DNA of 64,000 nucleotides from Hevea brasiliensis (Eukaryota > Streptophyta > Magnoliopsida > Malpighiales > Euphorbiaceae): NCBI RefSeq assembly GCF_030052815.1, contig NC_079499.1, forward strand, positions 83,057,183 through 83,121,182. The letters are read 5' to 3'. Every line of letters starts with the position of its first letter. Positions within the stretch are counted from its first letter, which is position 1. Position numbers and translations under genes: made by a program. The notes beneath the pieces are model-generated. The model had not been told where the DNA came from. It ran no database searches and saw only the letters and a program-made list of their open reading frames with translations. This document shows, piece by piece, positions 1 through 11,367 of this stretch.

Positions 1-860
1 ATCTATAGAGATAAAGCGAAAAGAATAATGGTTTATCCCAAAGTCTATACTTGGAAAAGGTGTTAAAGAGGTTTAACATGCTTGATTCCAAGAGAGGATT
101 GTTACCAGTGAGACATGGTATCCACCTTTCTAAAGAGATGTCTCCAAAGACACACAAGAAAGAGATAAGATGGCCAGGATTCCATATGCTTCGGCTATTG
201 GAAGTTTAATGTATGCAATGTTGTGTACTAGGCCAGATATCGCATATGCTGTTAGTTTGACTAGCAGGTATCAATCCAATCCAGGTTTGGAACACTGGAT
301 AGCTGTCAAGAAAATCCTTAAGTACTTGAGAAGAACTAAGGATTTATTCTTGATTTATGGAGGTGGAGACTTGCAATTGGATGGTTATACTGATTCTGAT
401 TTCCAATCAGATATCGATGATAGAAAGTCTACCTCTGGATATGTGTTCATTTGTAATGGAGGTGCAGTCAGTTGGAAGAGTTCCAAACAGAGCACGACTG
501 CAGATTCCACTCATCGAGGTCGAGTATATTCTCGCATCGATGTCGCAAAGGAAGTTGTTTGGATAAAGAAGTTCGTGACAGAACTTACAGTAGTTCCTTC
601 CATTGAGTCAGCAGTTCCATTACACTGTGACAACAATGGAGCAGTCATACAGGCTAAGGAACCAAGGTCTCACCCAAAATCCAAACACATAAAAAGGCAC
701 TATCACATTATCAGAGATATAGTTGGGCAAGGCGATATAGCCATGCAGAAAAATAACATCACCAAAAATCCGGTGATCCATTCACTAAGCTTTTGTCACA
801 AGTTCGATTAGACCGCATCTTGAGAAGATGGGTCTAAGGTATTGTAATGAATGGCTCTAG
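1..860 (+). pseudogene. CO-1 pol 3' end: RT tail and RNase H (broken)
   Basis: C-terminal part of a copia polyprotein, the reverse transcriptase tail and RNase H that make element cDNA in the cytoplasmic particle. The longest open piece is 170-811 and starts MARIPYASAIGSLMYAML, followed by RPDIAYAVSL, LDGYTDSDF and the KSTSGYVF block typical of copia RNase H. Compared with CO-2 there are one-base losses near 29 and near 150. A pair of shifts around 510-535 turns the STTEAEY motif, which carries a catalytic Glu, into unrelated residues. The last about 20 codons are shifted, so the family stop at 858-860 is out of frame. Not functional. Confidence 0.9.
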
Positions 861-862
861 TG

Positions 863-874
863 CTAGTGGGAGAT
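863..874 (+). other. CO-1 polypurine tract
   Basis: The purine-rich run AGTGGGAGAT directly before the 3' LTR primes plus-strand DNA synthesis in LTR elements. The same string precedes the 3' LTR of CO-2 (34591-34600) and, inverted, of CO-3 (63006-63015). Confidence 0.8.
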
Positions 875-2977
875 TGTTAGTAGTATGCCCTAGAGCATAT
901 CATTTAGTATGTATCTTGTACATAATTTTATTAATAAAAGGCATTTCCACTTTTCCGTTTACATAATATATTTATGTGTAATAGAAAAGGTCCATTGATA
1001 TTTTGTTAGAAATATTATTCTTAAGTTGTTAAGAATATGAGTGACAATATTTCTAGCACAAAGTATCATAAATAGGTTCACAATCGAGGATACTTCATAA
1101 TAAGTACATGACTTATCCAAAAAGATTGTATTCATGTTTGTTCCCAAGTTATTTATATGAGATATAAATAAGATGGAATGGTGAGTCTCATGCCATATAA
1201 CAAACATGATAGGCACTTATAAATGATAAGTAGGCCGAACCAGTGACACTTATGACAAGCACATGGAGTTTACTCTTGTCAATGTTTTGTCATAAATCAT
1301 ATTAGTGCATATAATCTTTAGACCTGAGATAGCACGGTTATCTTGTATATAGGTAGTTTGAGTTTGATACTGCTTTCATACTTGTACTATGTATGGGTAT
1401 ATGGGCATGTGTTGGCTCTTACTAGTTATATATGGAGATAGGTGTTGATCAAGATGGAATCTGTTCCTCTAAGTAAATAGAGATAAAATCCTATGTTCAT
1501 TTAATTGTTCTTGATGTTTCAAGTTCTGCCAGACAGATAGATTTATTCGTAAAAGAGTTTCGATGAGAAAATCTTTTAATCAAGAACTGGAATTAAAAGA
1601 GAACATAATATTCATAGCAAATGGAGTTTGACATAAACCATGACTCCAAATTTGAGTTGGGATTTTGTAACAGAGAGATTTTAGTGCATGGTAACATATG
1701 ATTATAGGTTCATTTAAGGTAAACCTTATTACTAATTGGGTGGCCATGGCATGCTATGCTAGGTGTTAACCATGGTCTATGAGGTTCATAAAATGATTTA
1801 GAGAAATCATTTAGGGTCAGACCGCGGGGTGATGATATTAAGAGTTGATATCATGTCTCATTGCCAATTAGTGATGAGCCTAGTAAGTCACACACATACA
1901 CAAGTTATCACCTATTTAAATATGATTTAATTAATTAATTAAAGAGTTTAATTGATTAATTAAATAGATTTGGTTTGCAATTAAATTGCAAAGTCCCTAG
2001 CATGACTTGAAACCAAATCTAGATTATTGGATGTGTAGTATAAATTAAATTTATATTTAAAGTGTTTAAATATGAATTTAATTGATGAGAAATTAATTAA
2101 TAGAGATTAATTAATTAATTTATATTTGATATAAATTAATTAGAAGAAGAAAATAATTATTTTGGGTTAAGAACTCAAAATTAAGACGCAGGGGCATTTT
2201 GGTCATTTTGCAGTGTGACACGTGGCACCATGAGATGGTGACACATGGCATAACACATAAGCTTGCCAAATGTATTTTAATCATGTAAGATGATTAAAAT
2301 CAAGATTAAATATAGGTTTGACACTTGGCACAATGTGATTGGGTCACTTAAACCTAGAGCTAATCAAAAGGTGACATGTGGCTAGGGTTTAATGTGTTAA
2401 CCTAGCTATTTAAGTGTGGTTATGAAAAGAAAACATAACCAGCAGCCTCTCCTCTCATATGTCACGCCACTTTGAGCCTCTCCAGCTATTTCTCTTCATC
2501 TCTCATCAATTCAAAGAGATTAGCCATCAATCTCTTGAATTAAGAACACTAGAAATTGTTTTTAGTGTCCTGTTTGCATCTCTAATCTCTTAAAAGGCAG
2601 AACTTCAATTTCTAATTAATAGAAAAGGCTTTAGAAGCTGTTCAAGGGCTGCCATAGGTGTTCTTGGTGTGGACAAGCTAGAGGGACAACATCTGGTGTC
2701 CTGAAGACGAATCTCAAAGGCGCAGACACGCTGCAGCACATCAAGAGGTTAGTGTAATCGTTCTTGATTTAATCTAGGGTTCTAAAATTAATCTGATTAA
2801 TTTTAAAATCTTAAATGGCAAATACAGATCCAAAAACATATTAAAAGAGTTTTAATATGTTGTTTATCATTGAAATCAAATAGATAAAAATAAATCTTGC
2901 ATGGTGCATGTGACCCTAGGTGAAAATTTTTGAATTCAATGGTATAATCTTGTGTTTTTCACGCTTCCGTTCCTTCA
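875..2977 (+). repeat. CO-1 3' LTR (about 2.1 kb)
   Basis: Begins TGTTAGTAGTATGCC and ends TTCCTTCA, matching both LTRs of CO-2. No gene lies in it. A TATA-like CTATTTAAG at about 2405-2414 is followed by a pyrimidine-rich stretch, fitting a Pol II start. Short AT palindromes built from TTAATTAA crowd 1925-2150. The end sequence CACGCTTCCGTTCCTTCA is shared with the 3' LTR of CO-2 but not with its 5' LTR. Confidence 0.92.
2405..2414 (+). promoter_or_regulatory. TATA-like box in the copia LTR
   Basis: CTATTTAAG, conserved in the CO-2 LTRs at about 28265 and 36127 and followed within 60 bases by a CT-rich tract. Inferred core promoter from position and composition only. Confidence 0.45.
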
Positions 2978-4302
2978 ATATGCTATGCACCCAGGAAGTA
3001 CAAAGATGTATCATGATCTGAAGCTTCAGTATTGGTGGCCTGGTATGAAGAAGGACATAGCTGACTATGTGACTAAATGCTTGACATGTCAGCAAGTCAA
3101 GGCAGAACTTCAAGTTCCATCGGGTTTGCTACAGCCTATACGCATACCTGAATGGAAATGGGATCGGGTCACCATGGATTTTGTAAGTGGTCTACCTCTC
3201 ACCCGGAAGAAACATGATGCAGCATGGGTGATAGTTGATAGATTGACAAAGTCAGCACATTTTCTGCCAGTTAGGACTGACTACTCACTAGAGAAGTTAG
3301 CAGAATTGTATATCAGTGAGATAGTTAGACTGCATGGAATTCCACTTTCCATCATATCTGATCGAGACCCAAGGTTTACATCGAGATTCTGGAAGAAGTT
3401 GCATGAATCCTTGGGTACACAACTCCATTTCAGCACAGCTTTCCATCCTCAGATGGATGGGCAATCCGAAAGAGTAATCTAGGTAAATAATTGAAAACAA
3501 TGAAATTGATACAAATATTGAATTGAAATGATAACAATAACGTGAAATACTTGTCAGGTCCTTGAGGATATGCTGAGGAGTTGTGTCATTGAATTTGAGG
3601 GAAGTTGGGATAGATACCTCCCACTGGCAGAGTTTGCATACAACAATAGCTATCAAGCTAGCATCCAAATGGCCCCATATGAAGCACTGTATGGGAGAAA
3701 ATGTAGAACTCCAGCAGTCTTTGGACTGAATTGGGCGAACACAAATCGGTGGGGCGGACACAGTGAAACAGACTGAGGAGAAAGTGAAACTAATCAAAGC
3801 CAATCTGAAGGTTACCTCAGACAGACAGAAATCTTATGCCGACCTGAAAAGAAAAGAAATAGAATATGTGGTTGGCGACAAAGTGTTCCTCAAGGTGTCA
3901 CCATGGAAGAAAGTATTGAGGATTGGAAGAAAAGGTAAGTTAAGCCCTAGGTTCATTGGCCCATATGAAGTCATTGAACGTGTGGGTCCAGTGGCCTATA
4001 GGCTAGCTTTACCACCAGAGCTGGACAAGATCCATAATGTGTTCCATGTGTCCATGCTCAGGAGATACCGCTCAGATCCTTCACATGTCATCTCCAGAGA
4101 AGAAATTGAAATACAGCCGGATTTGACATATGAAGAAGAACCTCTACGGATCCTGGCTCGGGAAGTAAAAGAATTGAGAAACAAGCAGATTCCACTGGTG
4201 AAAGTGCTTTGGAGGCACCACAACACCGAGGAGGCAACTTGGGAAAGTGAAGAAACGATGAGGCAACAATTTCCTCAACTGTTTGCATCAGGTAAATTTT
4301 GA
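2978..4302 (+). pseudogene. TK-A1 pol 3' end: integrase and chromodomain (broken)
   Basis: Integrase joins element cDNA to chromosomal DNA, and the chromodomain of this group is thought to steer insertion to marked chromatin. Seen: the end of the HHCC zinc region (MHPG, CLTC) at 2985-3095, then catalytic Asp in TMDF at 3177, Asp in SDRDPRF at 3360 and Glu in QSERVI at 3468. That spacing is exactly D-X35-E. A TAG at 3480-3482 and a GT-AG insert of 75 bases follow (separate entry). Sequence resumes at VLEDML (3558) and is shifted around 3715-3770. A final open piece at 3763-4302 holds the GPYEVIERVG region and a chromodomain ending near FASGKF. The first zinc His lies beyond CO-1. Confidence 0.9.
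3483..3557 (+). other. Candidate 75-base GT-AG intron in TK-A1 integrase
   Basis: An AT-rich insert GTAAAT...TTGTCAG sits between codons that are adjacent in TK-B1 and TK-C1, just after catalytic Glu. Removing it restores the frame into VLEDML. TK-A2 has the same insert (22912-22985, minus), one base shorter and diverged inside. In both copies the codon before the donor is TAG rather than CAG. Using an upstream GT at 3474 would remove that stop but drop about three residues. Splicing is inferred. Confidence 0.5.
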
Positions 4303-4313
4303 GGACGAAATTT

Positions 4314-4331
4314 AAATTAGAGGGGAAGAGT
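4314..4331 (+). other. TK-A1 polypurine tract
   Basis: The purine run AGAGGGGAAGAG directly before the LTR start TGTAACACC, 12 bases after the end of pol. Confidence 0.75.
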
Positions 4332-4500
4332 TGTAACACCCTCCCGGTAATCATTCCGTACATTCTACTGTTCCGGTGATCGGTGTCGGTCCGGACAGCT
4401 AGAACGTCCGGAAAAATAATTAAACTTAAGTGAGGAACCAAAATCAACTCAAATATTAATAAGAAAAATTTAGTAAAAATTTTAGAAATAAAATACAACC

Positions 4501-4550
4501 AAGTTAAATGAGCTATGCCTGCCGAAGGGTAATCAGAGGGAAGTTACGGT
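4501..4550 (+). promoter_or_regulatory. 5S-like internal promoter block, TK-A1 LTR
   Basis: AAGTTAAATGAGC followed by AGGGTAATCAGAGGGAAGTTACGG lines up with box A and box C of plant 5S rRNA and with better preserved copies at 5531-5590 and 57605-57660. It lies about 169 bases after the LTR start. This is the most decayed of the seven copies. Confidence 0.45.
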
Positions 4551-5351
4551 TCTCGCAACGAGGAGCCTTAGACCTGGGGGAAAAATTATAAAATAATTTT
4601 TGGGACTCCAGAAAAGGGTTATTGAGGTTCCCATGGCATTAGAATGCCAAGAAAATACCTAGAAAAATTTTTCAATCGGTACAGACAATTTTGACCCGTT
4701 AAGCCAAACGGAGGGCATTTTGGTCATTTCGCCTTCAGAGGTGATTTTTGGCCGACTTGTCCAGTTGAGTAAATAATTAATATGACATAAAATATAAATA
4801 AATATTACTAGAAATTAAATTGAAATTGAGTAGTGATGAAAAGAAAAAGAAAATACACTAAAATGCCAAATATGACATCATTATGATGTCATGTGAAAGT
4901 CTCCACCAATTATAATTTAACAACCATTTAAATAAACAATAAAAGAGGCTAAATGAAGACCAAAATAACTAAAATTTCCAGCAGCCCTCACCTTCACAAA
5001 GCTCACCCGTAACTCTCAAATTCCTTAGCCAAACCTCCATTGATTTTCAACCAAAGCTTACTTTCTCTCTTCTTTTCACCATAAACCCTAAACCCCTTTC
5101 ATTAAAAGTTGTCCACTCATCTTGGGAGAGTGTTTGGCAGCCTAGAAAGTGAAGGAAAGTGAAGTTTTAAGTGGGGAAAAATCTGCCCTAATCAAGGTTA
5201 GTGCATTAGACACTTAAAACCTCTTATTTTCATGAATTGTAACTTGTATTGAGTGAGAATTGCAACTAAAATAAACAAGAATTATGTGTATACGTACTAT
5301 GAATTTTTGGCAGCCCTTGTGAAGGAATTATTTTGATTGTTTTGATGGACT

Positions 5352-5356
5352 TAAAG
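5352..5356. repeat. Target duplication taaag, left copy (sC-1)
   Basis: Identical to 9247-9251 on the other side of sC-1. A direct five-base duplication is the usual mark of integration by an LTR element. Confidence 0.9.
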
Positions 5357-5530
5357 TGTAACACCCTTAAGTTCGTTAGTGCGTTCTACTGCTCCAGTGA
5401 CCAGTGTTGTCCGGACAGCTAGGATGCCTAGAACCACACCTTGATATGAGAGAGGAGACATAAATAATGAAATAAAAGAAAAGAAAATACAAGAAAAACA
5501 AAGGAAAAATAATAGCAAAGAAATGTCACC

Positions 5531-5590
5531 AAGTTAAGCGAGCCGGAAACCTAGCGATGGGTGACCGCACCGGGAAGTCACAGCGTGGAC
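5531..5590 (+). promoter_or_regulatory. 5S-like internal promoter block, sC-1
   Basis: AAGTTAAGCGAGCC, then CTAGCGATGGGTGACC, then CCGGGAAGTCACAGCGTGG. Plant 5S rRNA has AGTTAAGCG (box A) and CTAGGATGGGTGACC...GGGAAGTC (box C). The gap between the boxes is about 8 bases shorter here. A run of five T at 5630-5634 could stop Pol III. No 5S 5' half is visible, so this is not a 5S gene. Confidence 0.6.
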
Positions 5591-8500
5591 CGTTGACTAG
5601 CCCTGGACTGCGGGGAACCCTGGAAAACATTTTTAGGACATAAATAGACCCTTATTGAAGTATAAATCTCATTATAAAGATTAAAGAAAAATTAAATAAT
5701 TAGTACAAAGAAAAGTGAGAAATCGAAAAACAGACAAAATACTTGTTACCAGAAAAATCGAACGTAATCGAACAGGGCATTATGGTCATTTGACATCCCG
5801 AAGTGTCTTTTGACCTAAATGTCCATTAAAAATAAATAATATTACACTTAGAAAATAAAATGAAAAATTAAATTGGTGGTACCTAAAATAAATAGTGGAA
5901 ATCATGGGTTAAATGTGGAATAAGTGGGAAGTTAGCTTAAAATATGATTTAATTTTTTAGTGGACCACTAAGGGGATTAATTAAATACATAGTGGGACAT
6001 GTGTACACTTAAAATGCAGCTGAATAATTCATCTTCCTCATTTGCATTCAACTTGCCGAAATGAAGAACCTTGAAACCTCCATGGACGTGTTGTGTAAAG
6101 CTTGATTTCCTCCCTCCATTTCAACTCCAATCCCTTAAGTAGCTTTATGAAAAATGGTCTACACATCACAAGGAAGATATTGATACCAATTTTGAGAAGT
6201 TTGGTGAAGGTTTAGCAAGTTACAATTAAAGGTAAGTTTGCATTTTTGAGAATTTCTTTGTTAAAGTTTATGTTCATGTTATGGGTGTTGGTTTGGTGAA
6301 GGAAAATTTTGAGTTTGAAGGGTTATTGTTGTTTTTATTTTGGATAGCCATGAGTCACGTTTTTGATGAGATATTTGTGCATATAATTGATGAGAAATGG
6401 TGTTGATCATGATGAATTAGTAACCTAGTGAATTATTTCATGTTTATATGGTGATTTATGCACTTGGATGGGAATTGGTAAATTGGATGGCACTTTGATG
6501 TTGAAGAATGGTTTATGCAGCTTGGGGACACTTGAGTAATGGTATATATTGAAGGAAGTGTGGGCAGAATATTGACCTGGAAGGTTGATGAGATGTATGT
6601 AGATTGATATTGTAAAGTGTATGTAAAATTTGTAATGGTTAGGTGTGTTTGTAATGGTAATTAGAAATTGTAATTGTGAATGATATTTGGTGTGTTGAGG
6701 GTAATGGTAATCTGCCCAAAATGATGTTAATGTAAAGTAGATAATGCTTTTGGTAATGTACCAAAACAGATTGGTAGGGTATGGAAGTAAACTTTGCAAG
6801 TTAAATGTGTGTTTGAAGTGGGGTGTGAAAGGCATAGTGAGGGCAGTGTACATTTTAGCCTATAACCTTACATGTGTAACCTCAATTGGTATGAGACCAA
6901 TTTGAGGTGAAACTAGGCACAAAATGTGCCAACTTTCATTGAGAAACCATACCAAAATTCTGCTTGCAAGGTGACCTAAGAAAATGACCAATTCGGATTA
7001 GGTGCAATTAGGACCTGAAAAATGACCAATTGGGCAGCAGTGAGTGTTTAGGCCATAACTCACTCAAACCAGGTCCAATTGACCTGAAATTTTAACCATG
7101 AATAGTTAAGACCCATACCTACAAGTCTTATGAAGACACCAAAGCCCAGAAATGACCATAAGCAAGTCAAAAAGCTTGCACAAGTTCGGGTCCAAAAACT
7201 GGCCGAACCAGAATTGACCAATTTGACCTAAAATTGACCTAAAATGGTACCATTTGACCAGCAAGAGTGTAATGACCATAACTCGGTCTACTTAACTCGG
7301 ATTGACCTGAAATTTTGCACCGAGGTCCATAAGACCTAAATCTACAAGTTTGTAGTTTCGACCGAGACCCGAAAACCGAGGGAACTAGGTCGTCCTGTTA
7401 GGTCAAACCAGTGTCCCGGAATCCAGCAATTTGCATTAAAATGCACTAAGCAAGGAAATGACTTTGGTAAAACATACCAAACCTAAAACCCTATCAAATG
7501 TGACATATTAACGACACTAAAACCTAATTTACCTAAAACGCAACGAGGGCCGGTATATTAGGTGATTAAGTGAAAAATTGAGTTCAGTGCATTATTTACC
7601 AAACATTATCGTTAGAGACAATTTAATTTAGTACTGAAACACTTCAAATTGTGTTTCTCAGTTACTAAAGACTCAGGAAAAGAGAAGGAAACACTGAGTC
7701 CAGACCAGGGAGACAGTCATCAGAGGTTTGTGCACAACGAATATTTCTTTTGAATTTTTCAATTGAAATAAATATTGACTATTTGTACATTATTGTTTTA
7801 AATTGTGGAAATGTCTTTGAATGGGTATTTATTGCTTGAAAAGCATTGTAAATGATTTGAAACTGTGAGAAATTGTTTGAATGATATTGATGGATACTTA
7901 TTGCTTAAAAGCATTGTAAATGGTTTGAAATTGTGGGAAAATTAGTTTAGTGTGATTTGTGAAAATCGAAGTTAATTATGAATTGTGTTGCCATTTTGTG
8001 AATGAAATTATGACTTTGTAATTTATTGGATTCTCACGAATCATTTGAATAAAATGTTTGGAATTGATTTTGTGTTCACACTTAGCATGACAAAGATCGT
8101 ATCATTCCTTCTCCAATTATGGGGTTGTGATCGTTTATTTTCCTTCTCCATTTATGGAGTAGTGATCGTTTATTTTTCCCTCTCTGGTTTACCAGTTGAG
8201 GTGATCGGATGAGTACTCATTATATAGCTAGCTCCCCTTCCTCATTGATTTCGATTAGTGAGGTTGTGATTGCTTTGTCGTGGTGTACAACACGGCATTG
8301 ATCGGAAATTTGTGTCATGGCTTAAGTTGTGAATGAATTGGCAACATCAGATTCTTAAATTATTCGACTAAATTGCATTATTATGTATTGTGAGATTGTG
8401 AAATTGATTTAAACTCTCATTGACATATACTGTCTTTTGAATTCAAACATGATCTGACTTATGGAAAATTATTGTGATATTGACAAATGGAGTTTAAATT

Positions 8501-8605
8501 CTTGTTGACATTATTGTCTTGAATTTAACTATGATTTTAAGTATCCACTATTTACATGACTTATGAATTGTGATTTAAATTGTATTTGGTTAATGTTGTG
8601 CACCA

Positions 8606-8646
8606 CTGAGACATTGTCTCAGCGATAGCTTTTTAATTGTTGTCGC
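8606..8646 (+). other. Twin hairpins in sC-1 LTR
   Basis: Hairpin I is CTGAGACATTGTCTCAG (8606-8622). Hairpin II pairs GCGATAGC with GTTGTCGC (8622-8646) and has decayed by one base. The same two-hairpin layout occurs in every complete or 3'-complete Tekay LTR here; family A uses a different stem I sequence that still pairs. Confidence 0.6.
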
Positions 8647-9246
8647 AGGTAGAGAGACAGACAGGGCAGCAGACTAGGCTGCATATACCTCCAGCGAGAG
8701 ATTTTTCGGGTATAATGAGTATACCAATATTTTGCATTTTGTACTGTAATGTATGACACTATATGTACATATTGTTTTTGGTTTTGAGCAGTTGTAAATT
8801 CAAATTGTACCTTGAAGTTGTAAAATAATTACGAGCTGTTTTGACTTGTAAAAGCTGTATTATATTTCCTTATCTCAGACTTTGAAAAATTTCTATGGAA
8901 TTGAGTTGATAAATTGTTGTGTTGAGAAATGTATTGGAGTTGAGATTTGGAAAATTATTGAAGTACTTTTTACAGGTTTTCTGAAGAACTGTTTTATCCA
9001 AAATACAGATGGCACTCTGCCAAAATTTTTACAGAAATTCCAAGTAAACCAAATGAGTTAGTTATTTCACTTCAGTTCACCAAAGTCTTAAACACCTGTA
9101 AATAGTGCTCACCACTGTAAAAGAAGTAAGAAAAGTTTTTAAAATCCCTTGTAGTGTATTTAATGGGTTATCAGTAGACGGAGTTGGTAATTCATTAGGT
9201 ATACTACAGGATCATGTTATGCCTTACAGAGGGGTAGGGTGTGACA

Positions 9247-9251
9247 TAAAG
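9247..9251. repeat. Target duplication taaag, right copy (sC-1)
   Basis: Second copy of the duplication seen at 5352-5356, directly after the LTR end GTGTGACA. Confidence 0.9.
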
Positions 9252-11367
9252 TGGGCTATAGATCAAGTTTAAACCATGTGTGCATGTGATTATTGAAGGA
9301 GCTAGTATTTAAGGTGTTGTGAAAACCTATAATGGAACTAGGGTTTTGAAGAGTGAAAAATTGACTTGGCTTAGGAAATTGTTAGAGCACATTTTAATGG
9401 TCAATTAGTGACCATTTTAGGTAAATTGACCAACAAATGGACTGAAAAATGAGATTACAAAGTGAGGTTGCAAGCTGCCCTAGGACAGCAGCATAGGGAC
9501 TGAAAATTTAGTCCATTTGCACTGCCATAACTTGGGCTGTGTTAGTCCAATTGGTGTTTGGCCAATTGGACATGAAACTAGGCTTATAATGGCACATTTT
9601 TTCTGAAGAAACCATGCCCAAAAGACCAAAGCAAGAGGACCAAAACTTGGCCCCAATCTGGATACCCTGCAACTGCCTCTGCAGAATTGACCAAATGAAC
9701 AGTAACTGTTCATTTGGCCATAACTCACTGTAGATTTTGTCAATTGACCTGAAATTTTTACAGCAACAAGTTAAGACATAGAAAAACAACTTTCATGAAG
9801 GAACCTACCCCAAATTATGGCCAGAACCTAACCCAAATTGCAGTGGCAGTCACTGTTCATGTTACTGTAGATATGGTAATTCTGCAGATTTGGCAATCCG
9901 GCCAGCTTGGGTTTTTGGGCCATATCTGGAGCTAAAAAACTCCAAATGGGGTGATTCAAGAAAGGAAATTCAACTAGACAAGATAAGGAACAACTTTCAT
10001 GTTTTACATTTCTTCAAATTCCCACAGTAACAGTGTCCAATGGAACAGTGAAGTTGACTCACCAAAACTGAAAATTCTGCTTGTGTTGAGTTACACTTTG
10101 GAATGGTAATAACACTTAATGCCAACAAGTTTTAAACACCAAATGTGGTATGTTGGGGATGCCAAAGTCAATGTACACATTTTTATTCTAAAAGTCAACA
10201 TTTTTGTTGACCAATGAGGTGAATAGTAACACCAAAACATGAAATTCACAAATTGAAGAATTTAAAAGTTTCAAATGCCCTAGTATACCTAACAAGATTG
10301 GTTTGGATAGTTTGGCATGCCAATAGGGTTCGATTAGCGATCTTGCACATGGCAATATGCCATTCCGTGATTTCATGGCTTTTAGCCATTCTGACTTTGT
10401 ATTGAGACTTGGCCTTGTGCCTGAGATTATTTACTGACTTAGTAGTCGCTACATTGCACCGGGTGATGCATATGCGACCGATGGTGTGACGGCCCGAGGT
10501 ATTAGATACCCAGTGCCAGTTTAGCCGTTATCCAGTCCAGTCGTCTAGTGTAGGTTACTTGGGGCAACCAAATGAATAAAGGTGAACAAAGTTAATGAAA
10601 TAATGAATATACCAATACCAAACAAAGAAAGCCTACACATTCTATACACATTTATTTTCTTGCTATTTTCTTTTATTATATTATTGCACCACTAAGCATT
10701 ATTGCTTAGCGCGTTGCTTTTGCCACGCGTAGGTACTGGAGATCCTGATCGTGAGCCCAGTAGACCACAGACTGGGTGAGTCTGTTCTGCAGTTCTGCAC
10801 TGTGTCCTCGTCACCTCGTCACCTGCAGTGCATTGGTAGGGCACTAGGTGTCATTTTGTCATTTTGTAATTAAATTTTTATTTTCTCATATGTATTTGGG
10901 ATTATGTAATGTATTTTGAGGTTCATGTAAATAATAAAGATTTATGGTTATGTATGGAAGTAATTTGAGCTTTTAATTGTTATTTATATATATGAGAACC
11001 CTGAGAAATGGATGTTTGAGAAATGAAAAGGCTATTGAGAACTGAAATTGAGAAATATTGTTGAGTTTTTGATATTGAGACTCTGTTGATGAATTGAAGT
11101 TGGGTTTGTTTGAAAATTATTTGGAAGTGTTTTCGCAGGTTCCGAAGAACGGTTTTCTCCATTTTTAGCCGGTACTCCGCCGGATTTTCTTTAAAATTTT
11201 CGGAACCTTAAATGAATAATACTTTTGATAAATGGCTTAAATAAATTGTATTTCATAAATTATATGCAAAAGCATGATATAAATTAATTGAGGAATATTA
11301 GAGTGTGCCGGTACACCGTGTGGTATTACTTACTCGGGTATACTGTACACGGGTAAGGGGTGTCACA
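9252..11367 (+). repeat. TK-A1 3' LTR, second part
   Basis: Continuation of the family A LTR after sC-1, ending GGTGTCACA. Without sC-1 the LTR is about 3.14 kb, close to the 3.22 kb LTR of TK-A2. Three diverged units with ATAACT cores lie at about 9527, 9720 and 9925. Two hairpins with ATGGC/GCCAT stems lie at about 10340-10395 and the twin hairpins at 10692-10729. No gene. Confidence 0.9.
10692..10729 (+). other. Twin hairpins in TK-A1 LTR
   Basis: Hairpin I is CTAAGCATTATTGCTTAG (10692-10709). Hairpin II pairs CGCGT with ACGCG around a TTTT loop (10710-10729). The position matches families B and C but the stem sequences differ. Confidence 0.6.

Larger units (their letters stand above)
1..2977 (+). 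mobile_element. CO-1: 3' part of a Ty1/copia retrotransposon
   Basis: Only the end of pol, the polypurine tract and the 3' LTR are inside the window; the 5' part lies upstream. It is the same family as CO-2 (26740-36700) and CO-3 (56943-64000), with near-identical text over the LTR and RNase H. The LTR ends at 2977 and the sequence then continues inside a Ty3/gypsy integrase, so CO-1 is inserted in TK-A1. The expected target duplication is atatg (2978-2982), but its partner copy is outside the window. Confidence 0.93.
4332..5356 (+). repeat. TK-A1 3' LTR, first part
   Basis: Starts TGTAACACC. A CCGG-rich block at about 4366-4410 is shared by the LTR heads of families A, B and C. A 5S-like block follows at 4501-4550, with a T-run at about 4597. 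No gene. The LTR is cut at 5356 by solo LTR sC-1 and resumes at 9252; the target duplication taaag is 5352-5356. Confidence 0.9.
5357..9246 (+). mobile_element. sC-1: solo LTR of Tekay family C (3.89 kb)
   Basis: A single LTR (TGTAACACC...GGTGTGACA) with perfect duplication taaag and no internal region. It matches the LTRs of TK-C1 (inverted at 44670-48365 and 53209-56907) and sC-2. Solo LTRs arise when recombination between the two LTRs of one element removes the inside. No gene. Features in order: 5S-like block 5531-5590, T5 run 5630-5634, three degenerate repeats from about 6862, small hairpin units 8100-8275, twin hairpins 8606-8646. Confidence 0.93.
2978..11367 (+). mobile_element. TK-A1: 3' part of a Tekay/Del-like Ty3/gypsy chromovirus
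   Basis: Contains integrase from its zinc-binding region onward, a chromodomain, a polypurine tract and a long 3' LTR that is itself split by solo LTR sC-1. The 5' half lies upstream of CO-1, outside the window. After its last base the sequence enters the middle of the TK-B1 LTR. The intact copy of that LTR reads through the same point at 19951-19952, so TK-A1 was inserted into the TK-B1 5' LTR; the expected duplication is gaagt (11368-11372). Confidence 0.9.

Noticed and set aside
5531..5650. A genuine 5S rRNA gene
   Set aside because: Only the box A and box C parts resemble 5S; the 5' half is missing, the inter-box spacing is shorter, and the block repeats at a fixed offset in every Tekay LTR.
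6425..6853. 142-codon minus-strand frame, and similar frames in other LTRs
   Set aside because: Inside a family C LTR; the matching frames in sC-2 and TK-C1 are broken and share no protein pattern.
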